NCBI GenBank assembly: GCA_000499405.2
Contig: HG738139.1
Span: forward strand, 10,812,616 to 10,876,615
Direction: 5' to 3'
Length of the DNA stretch: 64,000 bases
From: Onchocerca volvulus
Taxonomy: Eukaryota > Nematoda > Chromadorea > Rhabditida > Onchocercidae
Below the pieces are notes generated by a model. The model saw only the letters and a list, made by a program, of their open reading frames with translations. It made no database searches and had not been told where the DNA came from. Shown here in pieces: positions 40,831 to 53,702 of this stretch (position 1 is its first letter; every line of letters begins with the position of its first letter). The translations under genes and the position numbers were made by a program.

Positions 40831-43800
40831 TCAGATAGTTACAACACGATAGTTTTAGTTGATAAAAAATTGATAAATCACTCACAAAACATGCTTACAG
40901 AAATTAGTAAAGATATTACCGATATTTCATCCCACTGATTAATCACTGGTGATTACATCACTTCATTTTATTGGCTAATTTTTTATGTAAATAAAATGAA
41001 TATGATACTTTAACAATGCTTTTATCACTTTTCGATAGAACATTGTTAAAATTAAGCCTTGCAAGATGATATCATTCAAAAATATGATTAAAAAAAGATT
41101 AAACACTTATTAAATTAAACAAGTAATTGAAAAACAAAAAGTAAAAAAAAAATAATTAATCAAATAAGTGACTGAATGAAGATAAAATGAAACAACAAAT
41201 CTCAAAATAAACAAAACAGTTCATGGATATGAAAGTTAATTAAAAGTATAATTAATTGAAGAAAAAGAAAAGGAAAGATAAATCATAATAAACAGTTGAT
41301 ATTGCTAGTCACTGAATATTAACTTGTCACTCCGAGATTTAAATTGGATTTGCGAAATAATTGATAATCAAAGGATATAATATAATATATTTGATTAGTT
41401 ACAGCACCATTAGCAAGATACGTAAAGCAACAATTATATCCATTTGTAAGATTATTTTAACAAATTTCAATTTGATAATTTTTTATTCAAAAAATTTCAT
41501 TTCCTAATAATGATTCTTGCTCAATTTCCATAAACTATGTACATAATTTGACATAACTATTTTGTAATAACAGTAGTAAAAGATTCAAATAAACAGATCA
41601 AGTTTGTTAACAAATCAGCTTATCAGGTTCAAATTAGTTCATCCCATATCAACAGGTAAACATCATAAATTCTAAAATTACTGATAGCTTAGTTATCATA
41701 TAATCAAGAGGTACAATTTGGCTCAATCGACGCATAATTTGGCTAACTGAAATTGCAATCCGGTTTGAAAACTTGATTAGCAATACCTGCCATAAAATCT
41801 AGCCGTAAATTGATAATATTCAACAATTAATTCATGCTTTAGCCTTCATCCAAATTGTTGTGATATTGATAATACTGGTATTTCCAATAAGGATAGATCA
41901 AATAACCATTGTAAATTGGAAGCAATTATAAATAAATTTTAAATTTATAATTGTTTCTCTTTTTGTTATCACAAAACTCGCCAATTTTCTGTGTCGCTTT
42001 TTTTGTTCTAATTAAAATAAAATGAAAAACTTGAACAAATTGAGCAATCAATATGTGATGTAATTTGTATACTATGGATATCGTTTATAAATGTTGACAG
42101 ACATGTCATCAGAAGGTAAAAGTCAGGATTATAAGAGCTAAGGATTTGACGCCATAATGCTACTGCCACCTGAATTATAGGCAAAATTTTTTTTTATTTC
42201 CTTTTCCTTAATTCTTAGTTGAATTGATATTTCGGAAGTCTACGAATAAAAGATATTATAATCACTTGAAATATAAAATAAAATACTTAATGTTCATCAC
42301 TGATAGACTGATATTTTTCATAAAGATTTCTTCAATTTCTATCCAAATTTGATATTGAAATAATGAAAGCAATTTGCGATGAATATACAATTTCGAATAA
42401 ATCAACATGAAAAAAATCAAAATTAGTGTCTAAAGTGAAAAGTCAAATTTAAATTGCAAATAACAGTAACGATATTTTTATTCAAAGTTCAAAAATATTC
42501 AAAGACTGGTCATTTTTGAAAAAACCTTGAAAATTGGAGAAATAAATTTATCCACTTTTTATTTTAAGATTACCAAAAATTGTTAATTTTCGACAAAATG
42601 CCATGAATAGAAATATAATTACACAACTTTGAAAGTGTAAATTTTCGTAATAAAAATTATTTGTTGTCACAATTTCAATTATCAAATTCATTTATTTCAT
42701 TAGCTGAACAGATTACTTCATTATTTTTCATGGTCTGCTTATAAAAGTTCTGACATATTTAGCATTTTTATTATATGAAAAAATTTCTTAACTCATTTAC
42801 ATGAAAACACAAATTTGTCGGTCAGATTTAATAATATTATTAGTAAAAAATTAGATTGAAGATATTTTTAATTTTTGATAAATTTTTACATATAATTATA
42901 AGAAATTTCCATATAATTTCACAAAATTTCGAGTAATCGATAATTAATGATACTTTCTTTTTACATTACTAATTTTATATTGTAATGTAAAATAATTTTG
43001 AAAAAAAATTTATTTCGCTTCTCATTTTTTCTTTCTTGTTTTCAATAAAATAATATGTCTAAAAAAAAATGCATGAAATCAATAATCATTTTGATAAATA
43101 ATCATTTCGAAGTTATTTCGAAAAGTGATAATCATTGTAATTAGAGGTAAGATTATCACAGATAAGACAGATAATTAGAATTAATAAAGGACATACTGAA
43201 CGAAATAAAGCTATCCAATAGTTAGGGCTATGATTAAGATAAAAGGATTAACTAATTAAACCTGCATGATTGTAAGTTATGATTTGCTGTTAATTTCATG
43301 TTTGTTCAAGCATAATTGTCATCCAAAATCATAAATGATAAAAGAACGAATGAATACCATGTGGTGGGTGTAGTTAATTTTGTGTATTCTAGAAATAATC
43401 AGCCAGATAAATGTGAATTGTTGTGATAAGTAGATGATAGGCATGATATAAATATTAGGGATAAATATTACAAAGATTGTTATCTTTTCTAAATCAAAAA
43501 TATCATATATATATATATATATATATATATGATTCAATATTTTATTCTCAATTTGGAATGGTGACAGATTGATAAGTGATACGGATAAATATAAGTTAAG
43601 TAATGGATAAGTGTAGCGATAATTCCAAATTGAGAAAATATTTGATCATATTTGTACACATATATATTTGATTTGGGAAAGAGAAAAAGAAGAAAACTTT
43701 TATCACAATTATGGCTGAAACTGAGGAGTGAATTAATCAGTATCAAAATAATTAATTTTTTAATAATATAAATTAAGTGAATACTGTTATTTCGCTAAAA

Positions 43801-44099
43801 AAAACATCAGTTTAATGATAAGGATATATATTTATATATTTAAACTGAAGTATTATGGTAGTAATTTTTAAATATTTTATTAAGCATGTTTAAAAATTTT
43901 GATGTGTATTTCAATCTTTTAATATAATTTGTTGATTAGTTTTTTTTTTTTGTATATTTGGATTAAAATAACAATTGAGATTGTTTGTTTATTATCAAAA
44001 TTAAGGTTTTTTTCTTTTTATTGGTTATTTTATAGGATTGTTTTTTTTTTTTTCATAGGATTTTAGATTGTCATATATTTATGGTATTTAATTTGTTGG
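40831..44099. other. Intergenic region upstream of the IL-17-like gene
   Basis: AT-rich, without exon-like sequence. It contains a TA microsatellite (43504-43530), an inverted repeat (43535-43644) and T-rich tracts close to the trans-splice site. Open frames overlapping the TA run are repeat artefacts. Confidence 0.65.
43535..43644. repeat. 110-bp inverted repeat
   Basis: Arm CAATATTTTATTCTCAATTT... (43535-43559) is matched in reverse complement by ATTCCAAATTGAGAAAATAT... (43622-43644), with one or two mismatches and about 62 bases between. It sits directly after a (TA)n run, as many small foldback elements do. Confidence 0.7.
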
Positions 44100-44102
44100 A
44101 TG

Positions 44103-44111
44103 TTTTTAGAC
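44103..44111 (+). promoter_or_regulatory. Probable spliced-leader trans-splice acceptor for the IL-17-like gene
   Basis: TTTTTAG followed by only AC and then the start ATG (44112). A strong acceptor with no upstream coding exon, two bases before the initiator, is the typical arrangement of nematode SL trans-splicing and supports the start choice. Confidence 0.6.
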
Positions 44112-47100
44112 ATGGCGCTAGCTTTCATATTGGAACAGCCATTTTGGCTCATGATTTTTATTGGGTTCCAGAATTTTAAAAGGTATTTAAATTAACAGAA
44201 TTTCAATTCGGGAATGTTATTCAAAGCAATAACAAGTAATAAATTATATAAATAAAAATGTAAGTGTTCGTCGTGACTTCTGACACAACGTTTCAAATTC
44301 TTCACCGATTTGCTTTGAAATTTTGATACAACGCTACATTCGAACAGACTCGTGTTTTTATGTAGAAATATCCATTTTTTTTCTTTTTTTTTTCGCCTAT
44401 TCGTTTATCGCCAAAACAGGGCAAAGATAGATATGTTTCCCGCCAAAACGCTCCGATCAGCAGATAAATAAAGTGAGAGCAAGCAATCATTGACTCCCTG
44501 CTAGATAATAATCGATAAATAATCTACATAAATATAAATGTAAATTTCCTTGTAACGTTTGACACAAAGTTTCAAGTTCTTCACTGATTGATTTGAAATT
44601 CTGACACAACGTTGCATTCGAATAGGCGCTTGTTTCTTGTAGAAATATACTACTTTCTTTTACTTGTTACCATCTGTGACAGGTAAAAGTAAGTGAGCGG
44701 ATATTTTTATTTATATAAACTAGCTTAATAGCAACGCTTTACATGGTCGGCCTATATAGATTTGCTGAAGCGGCCAGACGGAGCGTGGGCGGAATAAAAA
44801 CTAGTTTAGGATAAAAACCTTGTGCAAAATAGTTTGTTGGATAAAATCATAAACTGGTTTTGACATATATATAAGCAAGGTAATAATTCCAGTATTAATG
44901 CTATGATTAAATCTAAAACAGATTTTTAGGAAACTTTTTATAAAATTACAGAACAAATAATAATGGGATCATTTGCTTGAAACATTTAAGTAACAAGAAT
45001 TGTAGTCAGTTTCTTTACTCTCAACACTTTCTTTTTTAAACTTCTCGAAAATCTTCATTTAAAATCAAAGAAGGAAGTTTAAAAAGAGAGATTTCAAATT
45101 ATTGCAAAATTTTCTCTTAAATTCAAATAACAATTTTCATAGTAATGGGCAGTACATTGATCAAACTTTGTTAGAAGCACGGCAGGATTCAGAATGCTTC
45201 TATCGTTACATTAAAAGGGATCATCATCAAAGTTTTGCGGAATGGTTGCATAAAAAGAACATTTCGCATTATACACCTATCGCACCTATTTATCAACAAT
45301 CATTATTAAATTTACAGGTTGGCATGGATTTCAATTTTTTTTTCTTTTAAATTTATTTCTGAAAGAATCTTGCAGATGTTTAATTCGTGTAGATCTTGCA
45401 GTAAATTCAACATCGTTATACTTTTTATCACCAAAAATTTAAATTTAATGTCAATTTATCATGGATTTTGTGCGGAAGAAAAAGAATGAATATTAAATAA
45501 GGTATAATTAAATGATAAATGATGCAAATAAATGATAAATTTAACGTCAATTCATTAACTAAATGATAAATATACAAAATTTTTCTAAATTATTTAAATT
45601 GTATCCGAATGCACGATATCTTAAAAGACTAATTAATGGTCTCCATTCATAAAAAAAAAAAAAAACTTTATACATGGAAAATTTCAAATTTACAATGTTT
45701 TATTATCAAAAATAAATAATTTTTCAGAAAGTAAAATGTTATGTCAGGAAAAAAATTCATGTCAGAAAAACATACTGGAAGGAAGGAAATTTAAAAAATT
45801 TAAAATTTTGAATGTTTAGTAATGAAAAGTGAACCATGAACAGACAAACAAAAAAAAGTGAACAGAAGAATGCTAAAAATTAATACTGAATTAAATATAA
45901 ATAATTTCGGTGATTTTCTTCTTTCTTAGGACAAAAAACTTTGAGAATTGAACAAAACAAAACAATTTATAAATTGTGATAAATAATTATAGTCTGTCCT
46001 ATGATTACATTGAATTAAGTCAGAAATGGGACCAATTGACAAATTATTGTTTTAATTCGTGACTAGCACACGGTTACCGAGCCAGTTTTCATACTTTGCT
46101 GGATGTGCCGAATGTTTCCGTACATAATAGAGTTAAAATCAGCCTGAGAGAATTGTAATTCTTGCTTTATACGATGTTTTTGTCATTTTGATTTATCAAT
46201 TTCGAATAAAATTTTCACAAATTTTAATATTTAACATCACATTTCAAAATTTAGATGTTAAAAAGAAATAATTTATTGAGAATTTTCGAAGGAAATGCCG
46301 AAAATTAATTAGCAAAAAATGATACGATGAAGATCTAAGAAAAAAAAGGTATCAATGAACCTGTAAAAAAAATTCTTTTTAAAAATTTCAAAAAATTTGG
46401 TTTCCATTCATGTGCTTCTGATGAGTGGAATAAAAAAATTTTAAGTCTTAAATCCTTTTTTTTTTTACAAGTTTTAAAGTTCGTCGTAATTTCACCTCTA
46501 GTTTTATACCACAGTACCACTTTCTGGAGAATATTATCTGAGAGTGTTTAAATTTTTTAATTTAATTTTATTCAATTAATTACCATGCATCATTTGCTTT
46601 AGCTAAATGCATTGAAAGATGGCGAACAGGTAACTCATGGAGCTTCGGACTGCGAAACACCGAAAGTTCTGATGATAACACCTAATGCACCGCTTCGGGA
46701 ACGGGCATTGTGTTCTTTCGAATATTTTCTTAATTATAATCCACTGGTATGTTCGTTTTTATTTTCAAAAATGAGGATGGATTAGATTGTGTAAATGAAA
46801 AATGTTTGTTTATCTATTTAATTCTGAAATTTAAAACAAATCTCCAAGTAACAATTAAATGCTACTTATGAGCAGGAATTTGTTTCTTCAGGAGTTTGAA
46901 AGAGAATAATTTAAATTTTATCGTCACATATTATTGGAATTGAGCATTCAAACATAAATAAATGTCTTTGGAATGCTTTTCTAATTTAAAATTTCATAAA
47001 ATTTGTTATTTTACAATTAATCATACCTTTCCATCTATCTTAATTGATTTCAACAATTAATCATATCCATCTTAATTGGCAAGAAAATTAGAAAGTTTGC

Positions 47101-48719
47101 TGTCTAAAAGGACATTTTGTTTCTTGAAAATAAAAGAAAAAAATTTCTATGATAATGTTGCAATATAGAAGAATGATGTCAGTGAAAATGAATGAAAAAA
47201 AATTGCAATGGAATTAAATATTTCAATTTTTTATGCTGCAAAAAGTCTGAAAATCTCTCAAAGCAATAATTAAAAAAAAATTTGTTAGTTTGAAAAGTAT
47301 CATTGTCGTCGCTTATATATATGAAGGAGAGCAGTTCAAATGGACAGTTTACCTTATTTGTTTAATTTTAATTGCTTTATTAATTATCACCTCATGGTAT
47401 TTATAATTACACATCGATATGAAATGCTGAAAACAACAGAGAAAAAGGTAAGATGAACTCGGAAATGATTAGATTCCGGAAAACTTGGAGTGATTTGTTT
47501 GCAATCCTTGCTATTGAATTAATTATCTTACTCCATGATTAGTCCTTATTTATAATTCATTTTCAAGAGAATAAATAATTCTACAAACAACCTTACATGA
47601 AAGATGTATCTGTTTCATAAAGAATTACTTTCTATTTCGAATATTTTTAAATATTTTTGAAAATGCTAAAATTAATTGAAAATCATTCGTCTCCTTCTTT
47701 CGTTTAAATTAAATCATTCTTTCTTTTATTCCGGAAAATTGATCTATATTCTGAATATTTTTGGGCAAGAGTAGTAAATTGACCGGTTTTCCGAATTTTT
47801 TGGAAAAAAAGTTACAATTCCAAAAAATATTATTGGCTTCATATGGAATAGAATTTTTTGTAGTTTTCTCTTTTATATAATATTTTAAAGAGAGTACCGG
47901 CAGCTTTGACGGAAGTACGCTGCATGTGCCCGCATCCGCCGTCTAAACTGATCGGCAAGCGAATCTTTGAATGCGAACCGCTTCGCTATCAAATTCGTGT
48001 ACTTCAATTCGATGAGTTATGCGAAACTTATTCGGAACAAATTGAAATAATCGCTTTAGCATGTATACCTGTGTTGCAGGTAAATTAATATTTTCTATCT
48101 TCTTCAGTTCAAGTGATTAATTGATTATTTCGCAAATTTGATCAGACATTAAAGAGACATTCATTGATTGCTTCGCAAATTTCATTTGACATTTCAAACA
48201 ATAAAACGTATTTTAGTGTAATGAAACACGAAAACGAGAAAATGAATATTGAAAATTAGTCATTAAAAACTTGATTCTGTGATTATAAATATATTCTAGG
48301 ATTATAAATTTAAGTGATGTTTAAAAAAAAAAAAAAAATCCGCGGTTCTTTTTTGCGAAATTTCGCGATTATAAATATGTTTAAGTGTTTAGAAAAAAAA
48401 AAATCCAAATTATCGAATTTTTTTCCTTCAACATCACTTAAATAGGAGTGAAATTAATTTCATACAAAATTTTTCAACGCTAAATTTTCATTGCAGAATT
48501 CATCTTCTTTTTTCAACGAAATCTAAATTTATGAAAGTAATGTATTGTTTTTTTTCTTTTCTTTTTTTTTTTTTTTTTTATTTGTTTTAACCATACATTT
48601 CACATTTTCAGGCAAGTATGAAAGCGGATGGTGAAATGAAATTCATGGCTCCGGAAAAATTTCACGGCCCGATTAAGAAGAGAATTCAATATGATTATGA
48701 TGATTTTTATGAAGAATAA
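44112..48719 (+). CDS. IL-17-like secreted cytokine (nematode ILC-17 family), complete
   Basis: Extracellular signalling protein; nematode IL-17 relatives (C. elegans ILC-17.1) signal through ILCR receptors and an Act1/IRAK/NFKI module in neurons and other cells. Exons: 44112-44182, 45143-45317, 46603-46746, 47891-48079, 48612-48719; all phases agree, giving 228 residues. Residues 1-22 form a signal peptide (hydrophobic FWLMIFIGF). The IL-17 signature is residues 119-143: Cys119, then N128..R131-V-P133..L136-T-E138-V-R-C141-M-C143, matching the family CPW...NRxPxxLxEARCxC pattern. It continues with C158, Y163-x-I-x-V, C174, Y177..E182-I and C188. Further Cys are at 42 and 99; N63-I-S is a possible glycosylation site. 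The final family CxC motif is reduced to CxP (188-190), and an acidic/Tyr tail (YDYDDFYEE) follows. The start is set by the trans-splice acceptor. It is convergent with the transporter gene. Confidence 0.85.
44247..44651 (+). repeat. Diverged 125-bp direct duplication in intron 1 of the IL-17-like gene
   Basis: 44247-44372 and 44527-44651 share the order ATAAA(T)ATAAATGTAA, TGACACAA(C/A)GTTTCAA, TTCTTCAC(C/T)GATT, TTTGAAATT(T/C)TGA(T/C)ACAACG, GTAGAAATAT. The copies differ by substitutions and small indels. They are probably remnants of an interspersed element. Confidence 0.75.
44719..44812 (+). mobile_element. GC-rich island flanked by AAACTAG repeats, possible retroelement remnant
   Basis: A roughly 75-base block of clearly higher GC (GGTCGGCCTATATAG...GAAGCGGCCAGACGGAGCG) inside an AT-rich intron. 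It is bracketed by AAACTAGCTTA and AAACTAGTTTA. Compact GC-rich blocks of this kind occur at ends of SINE/LINE copies, but no coding or tail signature is visible. The identity is a guess. Confidence 0.3.
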
Positions 48720-48785
48720 TGGGAACAAACATCAATACTGATAACATCCTCTTCAATCTTCGTATCGCTACCTCATTAAATGGAG

Positions 48786-48791
48786 AATAAA
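48786..48791 (+). terminator. Poly(A) signal of the IL-17-like gene
   Basis: AATAAA about 67 bases after the TAA stop (overlapping a second AATAAA), giving a short 3' UTR typical of nematodes. Confidence 0.65.
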
Positions 48792-49631
48792 TAAATAATC
48801 TGATTTAATTTTCGCACAAAGGATTGAACCGTGGCAGCGATACTGTTAATCACTTAACGTCAACCAATTCGGAATAGTTATTTCGGGAAAACCGATTTTT
48901 TTTTACGGATCATTGAACGAATAAGGCTTAATTAGGAAAATGCAGAAGACCTGTATAGCTTATTGAGCACATTAAAGCGCATTTTTTGACTTTCTGAAAT
49001 TTATTTTAAACAATAAATTCATTTCAACCAGAAGATGTAAAATTTTGTTATTTATGAAAAAATGAAATCAAAATGAACAAAATCCGTTTTCTTCCGAAAT
49101 TAATATGGAAGCGCATTAACAAAATTATTAAAAACTGATTTGAACGAATCATAGGTTAAAAAATAAAATCTTCATGTAAAAAAGTAAGAGAAGAAGATAA
49201 GTTATTAATTGCTAAATTAAGAAGCGAAATAGAAGGATTAGTTGGAAGACAAAAACTGTTCAATTATTTATGTGACATTAATAATATTGCATATATCTTG
49301 GAAATTGTTTATTTGATAAAAAAAAAAAACAAACCAAAGGAAAAGAAGAAGTGAAAGAACCCAATATTACTTCGGGGAAATGATATTTGAATCGATGCTT
49401 GTAAGCTTAGTATTTTATTTCAGAAATGATTAATATCAAAAAGTGGGCAAAAATGAAAGTTAACCAAAAAAATATTACAATTCAATGGTTTATGATGAGC
49501 CAATGAAAAACCAGCTGTTTATTGTGCTTCTATTACAAACTGAAAATATCGATGAAAATCGAAATTGCAAAATTCACAAAAATATTAAAATTTTGCTTTT
49601 GTTGGTCTTTTCTAGGATGAATTTTTATTAT
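48792..49631. other. Intergenic gap between convergent genes
   Basis: 3' flank of the IL-17-like gene and of the transporter. A minus-strand AATAAA at 49629-49624 lies directly after the transporter stop and could serve as its poly(A) signal. No other feature was seen. Confidence 0.6.
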
Positions 49632-52600
49632 CTACGAATTATCCGAGTTATTAAGTTTCTTTTCAAGTTCACAATCTTCTTCTTTGTCCGCCACTGCCCA
49701 CGGCTGTACTTCACCTTTGGCAAATAGACAGAAAATGGTAGTACCGGCTATTAAGACTCCAGCAGTAATCCAAAAAACTAACTGCCATTCCTGCTGCGTA
49801 CCCTAAAATAAATTTGAAACACTAATAAGTGAATAAATGAAAATTTTGATTTAAAAAAATAAATTGTAATGCAGCTTAATATATCTCTTAATTAGCTTCA
49901 TAACTACCCAAATTAAAAATAAACAACAAAATAAATAATACTATCATTAATTATCCAACTGATTTTATATTGACAAATTTTTTTTTTTTTTTTGTGAAGC
50001 TTAATGAAAGATAAAGTTCGCAAAAATTCATAAAATTGGAATTCATAAAATGTAGTAAAATTCACTAAAAGTTACCCTAGAAGTAAGTTGGCCGGCCATC
50101 ATTGGAGCTATAATACCAGCAAGGCATGATATTGTATTTCCGATACCCAATAGAGGTCCAGCAAATGTTGGTGCGATATCGAGATAATTGACCACAAAAC
50201 CGGCGTACTGTACTCCGGATAAACCAATACCGAGGGTAAGGAATATGATCAACAGAGTCATCTGATTACGGCCACAATAAGCGCTAGCCATCAGAAATAT
50301 AGCTTGACCTCCAAGTGCTGTAATTTCAGCAGTTATACTTCAAATAGTAATGAATTAGCAACTATATATTTTCTATTGCTTATCTCATTATTTGAGTACT
50401 TATGTACATGTCTCCAAGCTGAATGTGATAATTAATTGAAGCAAGTGCTATCTTTCAAACATATTATTATATTATAGCGATTAACAATTAAATTGCAGAA
50501 TCACGTTACAACATAAAAGTCATTTATTGTCAATTAGAGAAGTCAAACAGATGAAAAAAGATTAAATAAAATTATGCTCAACATCTGTCAAACCATTAGT
50601 TCTTTGCCAATGATATTTCCACTAATCTTATACTACTAATTTAATCAAATATCATTCCGGTGTATTCCTACAACTCTCAGAGCAAACCTACCAACGATCA
50701 TGGCAAGACGTCGAGTAGCTATAGTTGATAAGATATTTGCATTTTGCAATTTATCAGCGACAAAACCGCCCAAATTAATAAATATAAAATATGCAATGTA
50801 TGGAATTGCTGACAAAAATCCAAGCTAAAATATATTGATTTAATAAATTTTTTAGTGAAAAAATTTTCCAAAAATTCTATAAACAAAAAGCATTGGTTCT
50901 GGTGTTGTTGATAATTAAGTAAAGAGAGTAATGTTAAGCGTTAAATTTTTCGATGAATTTGAATAAAGCTAAGCTCAATATTGATGAAAATATTTTTTAC
51001 TTAATCATTTTGCCATCATTTCTTCCGGCATATCAAGTTTCATTGAATAATAGAATCATTTATGCTAAAAATAGAATACTATTTTGAATAATTTGAAAGG
51101 GATGATTGAAAATTAGCAAACCGAAGTGAAATCTAATCCCAAAACATCTTTTATGAATGTTGGAAGAACGGTCATCATGATATAAGCACCCCAATCACCG
51201 GCAAAATGACCACAGAATATTGCCCAAACTGGAACCGATTTCATCATTGCTAGCCATGGAACTGCTCTTTTCTAAAATTTAAAAATGAACTTGATTAGAA
51301 TTTCAACTCTAGAAAATGACTGCAAATCGCAATATCAAAAGGACTTGGTTGAAAAATATTTTTTATAATAATTATGTAACTGCATGTCAGGTAAGATTTT
51401 GCTTCGGCAAGAAGATTGATCTGTTTTTGCTTATTGTTTCTCACCATCTAATACTGCTATGTTTTATCGATATGAAATAGTTCGATTTGCAACAAATCGA
51501 TAGCTATTTCAAAAAAAAAAAAAAAAGGTCTATAAAATTTACCCCCTTCTTGGAATTCGATGCCAATATATCAGCTAATGAATTTTCAATATAATTCAAC
51601 TCCTGCTTAGAAATACGTTTACTACGTGCCGGTCGATCCGAAACATAGAAAAACCAAAGAAGACACCATAAAATACCGACAGCACCTAAAAAGTATCATT
51701 GAAAAGCATGTTAGTAATACTTTCGTAAAATATGAATTATATATAATTAGGCGAATTTTTGGAAATTTTGAAATATATAGGAATTTCTCAAACTTACCGA
51801 GAATGTAAAAGATGGATGGCCAACCACCTGCAAATCCATATTTGCAGAGTAAACCAGACAATGGCATAACAGCTGTATTACCTACTTGAGCACCTGCAAT
51901 AAAATTTACTTTCAAAAAAGAAAAAAAAAAATAGAAAAGTAATTTGCCTTCACAAATTCATGCAATTCTTACTTCCTGCATCGCTCAGTTTGGAACTATA
52001 TTTGCAATTAAATACTGAAATTTCGATTTACTATCAAATTTTTTTTTTTAAATTTATCGAAATGGCATGAGAAAAGGTCAAATGTAAACGAACCTGCATA
52101 GGTTAGTCCGGTTAAAAGACTTCTTTCCAAAGGTGGCGCCCACATTGACCACATTGTATGGAATGCAGGAAATATGGCACCCTATAAATTCAAAGCTACA
52201 AAAGTTTTATAAAATAGACGTAAAGTAAAAAATCATATCCGATAGTTGAGGGAAAGTATATGTGGAGAGAATAAAATGAACAGAGAAGACTGTTGTTGGC
52301 GATAGAAAAATTAACCGAAAAAATTGCCAATTTGAAAAGTTGCTTGATGGATTTCACATGTGAAATATAGCAAATTGAATAAGGATTATAAATTATTGAG
52401 CTTATTAAAAGCTTATACCTGCATAAAGCCCATAAGAGCTCGTACGACGATGAAAGCGAAAACGCTAGTTGTTGCAGCTACTGGACTAATCAGAGTAAAA
52501 ATTGCACTTCCGAGAACCGTAAAACCGATCACAAATCGACCACCGTATCGATCGGCCAAATAACCGCCAAGAATTTGGCTCAACATGTAGCCCCAGAAGA

Positions 52601-53169
52601 AGGCACTTAATACATAGCCTTGCTCATTTTTTTTCCAAAGTAATTCACCCATAATCTGAAATTTATTTCAAAAGTTAAACAGCCGAATACCGCACCATCT
52701 ATGTTCTTGAATAGATATCATACATCCTGCTTGTTTCTATATAATAATTTAAATATCAAAAAAGGATTAATTCAGGAAAAAGAATGAAAAAAACTTCAAA
52801 CTTCAGTATCACTCCCTGATTTAGATTCTTATGCGCCATCAAAGATCTTTGAAAATCTTTGATAGTTACAATTTTCATTGAAACGATGAGATTATTTTCA
52901 TATTTGTCGCAATTTGAAATTGAAAATACTTCAATGGAATGACAGACATACCGTATCCTTTTGAACTGGCTCACTGTCATTTGGTGGTGGTGCGTATGTG
53001 GTAGGTCTGTTGGCAACATTGGTACCATCTGCACCAGATAACATTTCTACCGCTGTACTGTTCACCATACAAACGATTGCAACGCTGACATTTGTACGCA
53101 AAGCATAAATGATGATACAACCCAAAAATCCGATCAAAGCAAGGTTAAGTCGTGCGGAACCCAGAAGTG
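49632..53169 (-). CDS. SLC17-family anion transporter (sialin / VGLUT / NPT type, major facilitator superfamily)
   Basis: Multipass carrier of the anion:cation symporter family, whose members move sialic acid, glutamate or phosphate across lysosomal, synaptic-vesicle or plasma membranes. Exons: 53169-52952, 52655-52419, 52181-52094, 51893-51798, 51685-51543, 51271-51122, 50824-50692, 50317-50076, 49802-49632; all phases agree, giving 492 codons plus stop. Visible marks: TM1 [20 protein letters not shown] followed by [10 protein letters not shown]; a glycosylation-prone first loop; the MFS loop motif [11 protein letters not shown]; the SLC17 block [46 protein letters not shown]; and an acidic cytosolic tail ending NNSDNS. 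The first exon starts in phase 2, so a short upstream exon with the ATG is needed. One candidate is 54072-54057 (ATGGCTAAATCAGTTG, weak donor GTCATT). Substrate cannot be told from sequence. Confidence 0.93.
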
Positions 53170-53534
53170 CTGAAGTGATAGGTGAATTGATGATAAGTAT
53201 AAATTAATTAAATAAAAAGAGATAGTAACATAATAATAATTAGTAATTGATAATGGTAATTAATAGTAATAATAAATAATAACAGTGAATAATTAATATT
53301 AATTAATAGTAACTGATAATAATAGTAATATGAGAGTATGTTAATAACTGAAATTCAATACATGATAATTTAATAACTTATGTGACATTTGATTATTGCT
53401 TCGTTCGGAATGGACAGTGAGGAATTAAGATTAAGCATAAATTCATCATTGAATTTTCCATTATCATTACTCACTGATACTTTTAATGAAAGACTGAGAG
53501 GATTCAAACAGCTCGTCGTAGTATTTACCTTCAA

Positions 53535-53702
53535 GAGATGACGATATTCGAAGAGGTCACCTTCAGGGTATGACCATATTCGAAGGAGTCATCTTCAAGG
53601 AATGACCGTATTCGAAGAGATCACCTTCAGGGTTAACGATATTCGAAGAGGTCATCTTCAGGGTATGACCATATTAAAGAGGTCATCTTCAGGAAATGAT
53701 CG
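53535..53702 (-). repeat. 32-bp minisatellite, five to six copies
   Basis: Minus-strand unit GGTCATACCCTGAAGATGAC plus CTCTTCGAATAT, repeated with 31-33-base spacing and a few substitutions per copy. The last copy runs into a good splice-donor-like GAAG/GTAAATAC. The array lies between the main transporter exons and their candidate first exon. The unit is not a multiple of three, so it is not a protein repeat. Confidence 0.8.

Noticed and set aside
45102..45142. A longer start (TTG at 45102) for the IL-17-like second exon
   Set aside because: The upstream exon at 44112 supplies a proper ATG and signal peptide, and its phase matches the acceptor ending at 45142.
46050..46150. GC-richer segment in intron 2 of the cytokine gene with a palindromic GGTTACCGAGCC word
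   Set aside because: It does not fold into a tRNA cloverleaf and has no open frame in phase with the neighbouring exons.
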